Positions 59,109 to 64,000 of a stretch of DNA of 64,000 bases are shown one piece after another (the first letter of the stretch is position 1; the number at the start of each line of letters is the position of its first letter). The notes under the pieces were generated by a model. That model made no database searches. It had not been told where the DNA came from and saw only the letters and a list, made by a program, of their open reading frames with translations. This stretch comes from Providencia alcalifaciens (GTDB taxonomy: Bacteria; Pseudomonadota; Gammaproteobacteria; Enterobacterales; Enterobacteriaceae). Where the stretch lies: positions 3,658,001-3,722,000 of the forward strand of contig NZ_OU659204.1 of NCBI RefSeq assembly GCF_915403165.1. Reading direction: 5' to 3'. The position numbers and the translations under genes are program-made.

Positions 59109-60187
59109 GCTTTCGCCTCCGCAATGCTGAGGATCTGTTTCCAGCCATCAGTAAAGTTAGGCGCAAAGAATTCAATATGCTGTTTATTAAGCGAATTCAT
59201 TTGACGTTGTGCTTCATCCACTAATGGCAGAGTCAGCTCATCACCATAGAAAAAGACCGGGACATTCTGCGCCGTTAAATCTTGCCAGAAGGTATTTTGG
59301 CGGCTAATGACAAAAGGAATAGAGAACTGAATAAGCAAGCAAACCGTTCCAACCCCTTGTTGGCGATTAAAAATAAAGTAGCCAAGGTCGCAGGTTTTCA
59401 GCAAATTTAGATAGTCATCGAATGCCATACGTTCTTTGAGAATATCCACTTGCCCATCAGGGAATTCGCTTTGTGCTGCTTGCTCAACTTCTGCAATATA
59501 GTTTTGGTTATTCGCTGGGTAGCCCATCGGGACTATCACCTTCACCTTGTCACCAAATTGCTGTTTAATCGCGCTCAGCGCTTCCACATGACGATTAGAT
59601 CGGTCACCTGAGTTACCGAGCAGGATAGTTAATTGCTCGCCCTCACGAGGCTGACGTTCGTTTAGCGTCAATGCCGGATCCATACGAGTCGGGAAATAGA
59701 GAACCGACGATGGCACATTAGGATTCGACTGCTGAAAATGGCACAAATCTCCCCGCGTTGCACAAACGTGCCCCACTTTCTTTTGAGCCAGACGACGTAG
59801 AATATAAAACAGCTTAAATTTCAGCGAGCTAGATTCTTCATAGAGATCAGCCCCCCAAATATGCCACCAGAATTGATGGGATTTTATCTTGCCAAAAAGC
59901 AGTGCTAACCAAATTGGCGCATTAAATTGCCCATGGAAGAAAAAGCGTGTACGACGCTCCGCTTTCGCGCGACGAATAACGCTGTCTGCAATAGATTGTT
60001 TGCTGTCAAAAACTTCAATTTCAAGCATCGGATAGGCAGCAGCAAGCTGCGCATCCTGGCTCACCACCATAAAATGCGGCTTTTGTGACGGTGCCATCTC
60101 TTGGCAAATAACGTTATTAAAAAACGTTAAAACCGTCTGATTATGATGCGGGAGATCAGATCCCAGTACATGTATTAAGGTTGTCAT
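59105..60187 (-). CDS. wecF: Fuc4NAc transferase WecF
   Basis: WecF (RffT) transfers 4-acetamido-4,6-dideoxy-D-galactose to lipid II to complete the ECA lipid III. The product is 360 aa (E. coli 359). It begins [44 protein letters not shown] and [13 protein letters not shown] match the family. It overlaps both neighbours by 4 nt. Confidence 0.95.
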   Translation of the reverse strand: MTTLIHVLGSDLPHHNQTVLTFFNNVICQEMAPSQKPHFMVVSQDAQLAAAYPMLEIEVFDSKQSIADSVIRRAKAERRTRFFFHGQFNAPIWLALLFGKIKSHQFWWHIWGADLYEESSSLKFKLFYILRRLAQKKVGHVCATRGDLCHFQQSNPNVPSSVLYFPTRMDPALTLNERQPREGEQLTILLGNSGDRSNRHVEALSAIKQQFGDKVKVIVPMGYPANNQNYIAEVEQAAQSEFPDGQVDILKERMAFDDYLNLLKTCDLGYFIFNRQQGVGTVCLLIQFSIPFVISRQNTFWQDLTAQNVPVFFYGDELTLPLVDEAQRQMNSLNKQHIEFFAPNFTDGWKQILSIAEAKA

Positions 60188-61434
60188 GCTCGCCTACGGT
60201 AGATCAAAAATACGCAACAACAGAGAGTAAAATATACGATATAGGTCGCCATATAGGCTTGTGTCGCCCCCACAGCGCCATGCTCAGGAATAAACCAATG
60301 AGCAAAGCCCGTTAACAAGACAAATTGGCTAACTTCTGTAAGAACATAAAAACGCAATGCTGCTTTCGCGATGACGAGATAACCAAAGACGTAAGCACCC
60401 ACTTTCAATACATCGCCGACCAACTGCCAAGCAAACAGGTCTCTCATCCCTGTAAACTCTTTGGAGAACAGCAGCCAAATCGCAAAATCACGCAGCAGCC
60501 AAACCGTAAAGCTGACGGCGGCAACAGCAGGTAATACAAACTTCAATGCCTTAACAATTTCGGCAGAAATTTCATTTTTATGCTGTAAACGAGACAGCGT
60601 GGGCAGCAAATAGACCGAAAATGTTGCCGTGATGAATTGTAAATAGGCATCCGAAATCGTGGTGACACCCGTCCATAACCCTACTTCATCCCAGCTATAG
60701 GTCTGTGCCAGTAAATTTCGCATCATGATATAGGCAACAGGCAGTGTGATTGCCGTTAGCATTGCCATGATGGTGAACTTACCTAAATTGGTAGCAATGG
60801 CTTTATCCCATGCAGGTTTGAGTGATGACAACGCAAATTGTTTACGTCGAATAACCATCCCTGCCGCAGGCAGTACTACCAACGCGGGCACCAATGCTAA
60901 CCCTGCAAGTGCGCCATCATATCCCCCCATCAGATAGCATAAATAATAGGCGACCACGCCGATTATGCTACCAAAAATGATGGCCGTCGCATTCCCAGCA
61001 GCATCCCGGTAACCTTTCAAAATCGCCAAGAAATAGTTCGCATACCCGATGCCCATTTGAATCAAGGCAACCATGCGGATCACGCCACTGTATTGCTCAG
61101 TATCAAATAGTGCGGCACTGATCGGGGCACTGCATAGCAAGAAAATAATCGCCAGTAGCGTTGAGAATCCGAGGATTATCGTTGACGACGTTCCCAGAAC
61201 AGCCCGTAATTTCTGCGGGTCTTGATGGTGTTCTGCCACATATTTTGTGACACCATTGAAGATCCCTGCGCCAGACAATACGCCTAGCACTGTAATTAAT
61301 TGGCGGAAGTTCCCCGCCAGACCCACACCGCTAGGGCCAAATGAGACTGCAAATAATTTCACGATCAATAGGCCCACCCCGATTTTAATCAGGGTAGACC
61401 CAGCAGTCCAAACCGATGCTTTAGCGAGTGACAT
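60184..61434 (-). CDS. wzxE: ECA lipid III flippase WzxE
   Basis: WzxE moves lipid III across the inner membrane. The product is 416 aa, as in E. coli, with about twelve membrane segments of the polysaccharide-transporter (MOP) type. It begins [20 protein letters not shown]. Its start overlaps the wecE stop by one base. Confidence 0.96.
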   Translation of the reverse strand: MSLAKASVWTAGSTLIKIGVGLLIVKLFAVSFGPSGVGLAGNFRQLITVLGVLSGAGIFNGVTKYVAEHHQDPQKLRAVLGTSSTIILGFSTLLAIIFLLCSAPISAALFDTEQYSGVIRMVALIQMGIGYANYFLAILKGYRDAAGNATAIIFGSIIGVVAYYLCYLMGGYDGALAGLALVPALVVLPAAGMVIRRKQFALSSLKPAWDKAIATNLGKFTIMAMLTAITLPVAYIMMRNLLAQTYSWDEVGLWTGVTTISDAYLQFITATFSVYLLPTLSRLQHKNEISAEIVKALKFVLPAVAAVSFTVWLLRDFAIWLLFSKEFTGMRDLFAWQLVGDVLKVGAYVFGYLVIAKAALRFYVLTEVSQFVLLTGFAHWFIPEHGAVGATQAYMATYIVYFTLCCCVFLIYRRRA

Positions 61435-62564
61435 TAGGCAAAGAACGCTTTGATTCGCTCAATAACCACTTGTTGCTCGTCGTCTGTCATGTTGTAGAAC
61501 ATTGGCAGACGCACTAAACGGTCACTTTCAACCGAAGTGTACTTATCTTCACCGTGGAAATAACCGAATTCCATTCCAGCAGGGCTGGTGTGTAGAGGTA
61601 CATAGTGGAAAACAGTCAAAATCCCATGAGATTTCATATAGTCATTAAACTCTGTGCGCTCTTCCACATCTTTGAGTTTGATATAGAACATATGGGCATT
61701 ATGTTTCAAATCTTCCGGTACAGTTGCTAACACTAAACGACCCGCAGCCACCAGCGGTTGTAACGCTTGATAATAGCGATCCCACAACAGTAAGCGGCGT
61801 TCGTTGATTTTGTCTGCTTCTTCTAACTGCGCCCACAAATAGGCTGCTTGTAAGTCAGATAACAGGTAGCTTGAACCGATGTCGCGCCAGGTGTATTTGT
61901 CCACTTGACCACGGAAGAATTGGCTGCGGTTTGTACCTTTTTCGCGGATCACTTCTGCACGGTTAATCAACGCTTTATCATTGATTAAGGTCGCACCACC
62001 TTCACCACCTGAAGAGTAGTTTTTAGTTTCATGGAAGCTATAGCAACCAATATGACCGATGGTACCTAGTGCTTTACCTTTGTAAGTAGACATCACGCCT
62101 TGCGCAGCGTCTTCAATCACAAATAAATTGTGTTTCTTCGCAATCGCCATGATGGTGTCCATTTCGCAAGCCACGCCTGCGTAGTGAACAGGAACAATTG
62201 CACGAGTACGATCAGTGATTGCCGCTTCAATTTTGGTTTCATCGATATTCATCGTATCTGGGCGAATATCCACGAACACAATTTTGGCACCACGTAACAC
62301 GAATGCGTTAGAGGTCGATACGAAGGTAAAGCTTGGCATGATGACTTCATCACCCGGCTTAATATCAATCAGGATCGCTGCCATTTCTAATGAAGCGGTG
62401 CAAGACGGCGTTAACTGGACTTTCGGGCAGTTAAAGCGTTTCTCCATCCACTCTTCACAAAGCTTAGTGAAACCACCATCCCCGCACAGTTTGCCACTTG
62501 CCATGGCCTGCTTCATATACTCAACTTCAGTACCTACAACGGGTGGTTTATTAAATGGAATCAT
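61434..62564 (-). CDS. wecE: dTDP-4-amino-4,6-dideoxygalactose transaminase WecE
   Basis: WecE (RffA) is a PLP enzyme that makes dTDP-Fuc4N from the 4-keto sugar. From ATG 62564 the product is 376 aa, the E. coli length, starting [25 protein letters not shown] lies 5 nt upstream. The PLP lysine is in SFHETKNYSSGGEGG (about 176-190), and VIEDAAQGV holds the ring-nitrogen Asp. The frame is open 15 codons further upstream inside wecD. Confidence 0.96.
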   Translation of the reverse strand: MIPFNKPPVVGTEVEYMKQAMASGKLCGDGGFTKLCEEWMEKRFNCPKVQLTPSCTASLEMAAILIDIKPGDEVIMPSFTFVSTSNAFVLRGAKIVFVDIRPDTMNIDETKIEAAITDRTRAIVPVHYAGVACEMDTIMAIAKKHNLFVIEDAAQGVMSTYKGKALGTIGHIGCYSFHETKNYSSGGEGGATLINDKALINRAEVIREKGTNRSQFFRGQVDKYTWRDIGSSYLLSDLQAAYLWAQLEEADKINERRLLLWDRYYQALQPLVAAGRLVLATVPEDLKHNAHMFYIKLKDVEERTEFNDYMKSHGILTVFHYVPLHTSPAGMEFGYFHGEDKYTSVESDRLVRLPMFYNMTDDEQQVVIERIKAFFA

Positions 62565-63291
62565 GTTGTCCCCTGTATAACCAATATGCTGTGCTGGCGA
62601 TAGCCGCACCGCTACGTGAATAAAGATTTAACGCCGCAACATTGCTCATTTGCGTGGCAACATTTAACTGTCTTTTTTGGTGTTGCACACACCACTGATA
62701 CGCTGCTGACATTAATTTCCGACCGATACCGCGCCCTGTTGCACTTGGCGTTGCCGCTAACAGCCCAATTCGCGCTGTATCTGCATCAAGGTTGCGTAGG
62801 CTAACGAAACCTAAAATATCACCTGCATTATCTCTAAGGAGTAAACAGGTATGGTCAAAGGTGCCGAGAACGGCTTTTTCTATCCATAATGCATAAAACC
62901 GGCCGCTGTCCCCTTCATGGTACCAAGGGGTTCTAAAGCGACTGCGACTAAACACAGAGGCAGCAGTGTCGCGCAGAGAAACAATATCCCCTGTTTGTGC
63001 AACAACCACATTATCCGTCTCTGATAACGCTGTGTTTAGATAAGCATTTTCTGTGCCAATAGTTAACGAAAAATCAATTTCGCCTTCAACAAAACTGAAT
63101 CCCATACTGGCAAGTTCATCGATTTTAGCTGTCTCGGATGCCGCAACTTTCGCTTGCACAATATCAAACTTATCCAATTGATAAGAAAGAATAATCTGCG
63201 CATCAGTCGCGGCGAAATCCAGTTTCGCCGTTGAACGTTTGAAAAAATCAGATTCCCAATCTAGGGGATCAATATTGGCGCGGACGGACAC
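62551..63291 (-). CDS. wecD: dTDP-Fuc4N acetyltransferase WecD
   Basis: WecD (RffC) acetylates dTDP-Fuc4N with acetyl-CoA. The product is 246 aa (E. coli 224) from GTG 63291, starting [16 protein letters not shown], with AGGA upstream. The GNAT fold carries the CoA-binding RGIGRKL at about 195-201, and [20 protein letters not shown] follows. It overlaps rffH by 23 nt and wecE by 14 nt. The extra length relative to E. coli is spread in loops and a short tail (GQHDSI). Confidence 0.94.
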   Translation of the reverse strand: MSVRANIDPLDWESDFFKRSTAKLDFAATDAQIILSYQLDKFDIVQAKVAASETAKIDELASMGFSFVEGEIDFSLTIGTENAYLNTALSETDNVVVAQTGDIVSLRDTAASVFSRSRFRTPWYHEGDSGRFYALWIEKAVLGTFDHTCLLLRDNAGDILGFVSLRNLDADTARIGLLAATPSATGRGIGRKLMSAAYQWCVQHQKRQLNVATQMSNVAALNLYSRSGAAIASTAYWLYRGQHDSI

Positions 63292-64000
63292 GAAGTAAGT
63301 CCTCTAAATATTTGCCATAGCCTGTTTTATTCAAGCGAGCTGCGGCTTCTTTAACTTGGTCGTCAGACAACCAGCCATTACGCCATGCAATCTCTTCTAA
63401 ACAAGCCACTTTAAAGCCTTGGCGTTTCTCAACGGTCTGAACGAAAGTTCCGGCTTCAATTAAGCTGTCATGGGTTCCCGTATCTAACCAAGCAAATCCA
63501 CGACCGAGCAGCTCAACGCTAAGCTCGCCGCGCTCTAAATACATTTGGTTGATGGAGGTAATTTCTAATTCACCACGTTCGGAAGGTTTTACTTGCTTAG
63601 CAAAATCAACCACTTGGTTATCATAGAAATATAACCCCGTCACTGCCCAGTTTGATTTCGGCTGTTTTGGTTTTTCTTCGATAGACAACGCTTTGAAATT
63701 GTCATCAAATTCCACCACACCAAAACGCTCAGGATCCATGACTTGGTAGCCGAATACCGTCGCGCCCTTTTGACGTGCCGCAACTGACATTAATTTAGGG
63801 CTGAATGAGTGGCCGAAGAAAATATTGTCTCCGAGCACTAAGCAGCAAGAGTCCCCATTAATGAACTCTTCACCAATAATAAATGCTTGAGCCAGTCCAT
63901 CTGGAGAAGGCTGTTCCGCGTAGCTCAATTCGATTCCAAATTCATGACCATCGCCCAGTAAACGCTGGAACATTGGCAAATCATCCGGTGTCGAAATCAC
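63269..64000 (-). CDS. rffH: Glucose-1-phosphate thymidylyltransferase RffH (5' end outside window)
   Basis: RffH makes dTDP-glucose for ECA synthesis. Only the C-terminal 243-244 codons are present; the N-terminal Gly-rich nucleotide loop lies beyond 64000 (E. coli enzyme 293 aa). The window edge falls in the segment [18 protein letters not shown], so the GTG there is internal, not a start. [30 protein letters not shown] and [15 protein letters not shown] match RmlA-type enzymes. The RffH rather than RfbA label follows from its place in the ECA operon before wecD. Confidence 0.96.
   Translation of the reverse strand: MISTPDDLPMFQRLLGDGHEFGIELSYAEQPSPDGLAQAFIIGEEFINGDSCCLVLGDNIFFGHSFSPKLMSVAARQKGATVFGYQVMDPERFGVVEFDDNFKALSIEEKPKQPKSNWAVTGLYFYDNQVVDFAKQVKPSERGELEITSINQMYLERGELSVELLGRGFAWLDTGTHDSLIEAGTFVQTVEKRQGFKVACLEEIAWRNGWLSDDQVKEAAARLNKTGYGKYLEDLLRVRPRQY

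Overview
The window looks like chromosome of a gammaproteobacterium of the order Enterobacterales, most likely a Morganellaceae member close to Providencia. Base composition is moderately AT-rich. The proteins are close relatives of Escherichia coli housekeeping proteins but clearly diverged. The genus is an inference from protein character and gene order, not from a database search.

Layout. (1) 1-23180 is a block matching the E. coli 94-95 min region: rnr-nsrR, purA, hflC-hflK-hflX-hfq-miaA-mutL-amiB-tsaE, divergent queG, a DnaA-box-bearing intergenic region resembling datA, three identical tRNA-Gly genes, a relB/relE pair whose toxin gene is frameshifted, orn, rsgA, psd-mscM and a small membrane protein. 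(2) 23197-23994 is a Sel1-repeat protein at the point where synteny jumps. (3) 24256-30603 begins the block matching E. coli 86 min: yigL, pldB, recQ, pldA, yigI, rarD. (4) 30604-39793 is accessory DNA between rarD and uvrD: a PuuP-like permease, a YtcJ-type amidohydrolase, a hok/sok-like type I toxin-antitoxin locus with a 48-codon toxin gene, an rtcB-prfH RNA-repair/ribosome-rescue pair preceded by a 14-codon leader ORF, and a prolyl-hydroxylase-like dioxygenase flanked by two AT-rich, unrecognised helical proteins with C-terminal cysteine pairs. (5) 39794-53550 returns to conserved genes: uvrD, yigB, xerC, a DUF484 protein, dapF, lptM, cyaY, cyaA, hemC-hemD-hemX-hemY. (6) 53774-55227 holds a small membrane protein, the sRNA gene glmZ with its sigma-54 promoter and GlrR sites, and the Arg-His-Leu-Pro tRNA operon. 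(7) 55392-64000 holds thrP (yifK) and the distal half of the enterobacterial common antigen operon (rffH, wecD, wecE, wzxE, wecF, wzyE, wecG).

How the parts work together. Cell-surface functions (enterobacterial common antigen, OMPLA, AmiB, LptM, MscM, Psd), RNA metabolism (RNase R, Hfq, Orn, MiaA, QueG, TsaE, RsgA, GlmZ) and DNA repair/recombination (MutL, UvrD, RecQ, XerC) dominate the core. The accessory block is biased toward translation stress: an RNA ligase with a GGQ release-factor homologue, a PHD-like oxygenase of a family that includes an EF-Tu prolyl hydroxylase, a Hok-type toxin, and (elsewhere) RelE. Regulatory sites read directly from sequence include a LexA box and a hairpin-rich leader at uvrD, a CRP-like site at cyaA, three TGTC-N10-GACA-type sites at glmZ, and three DnaA boxes near the glycine tRNAs.
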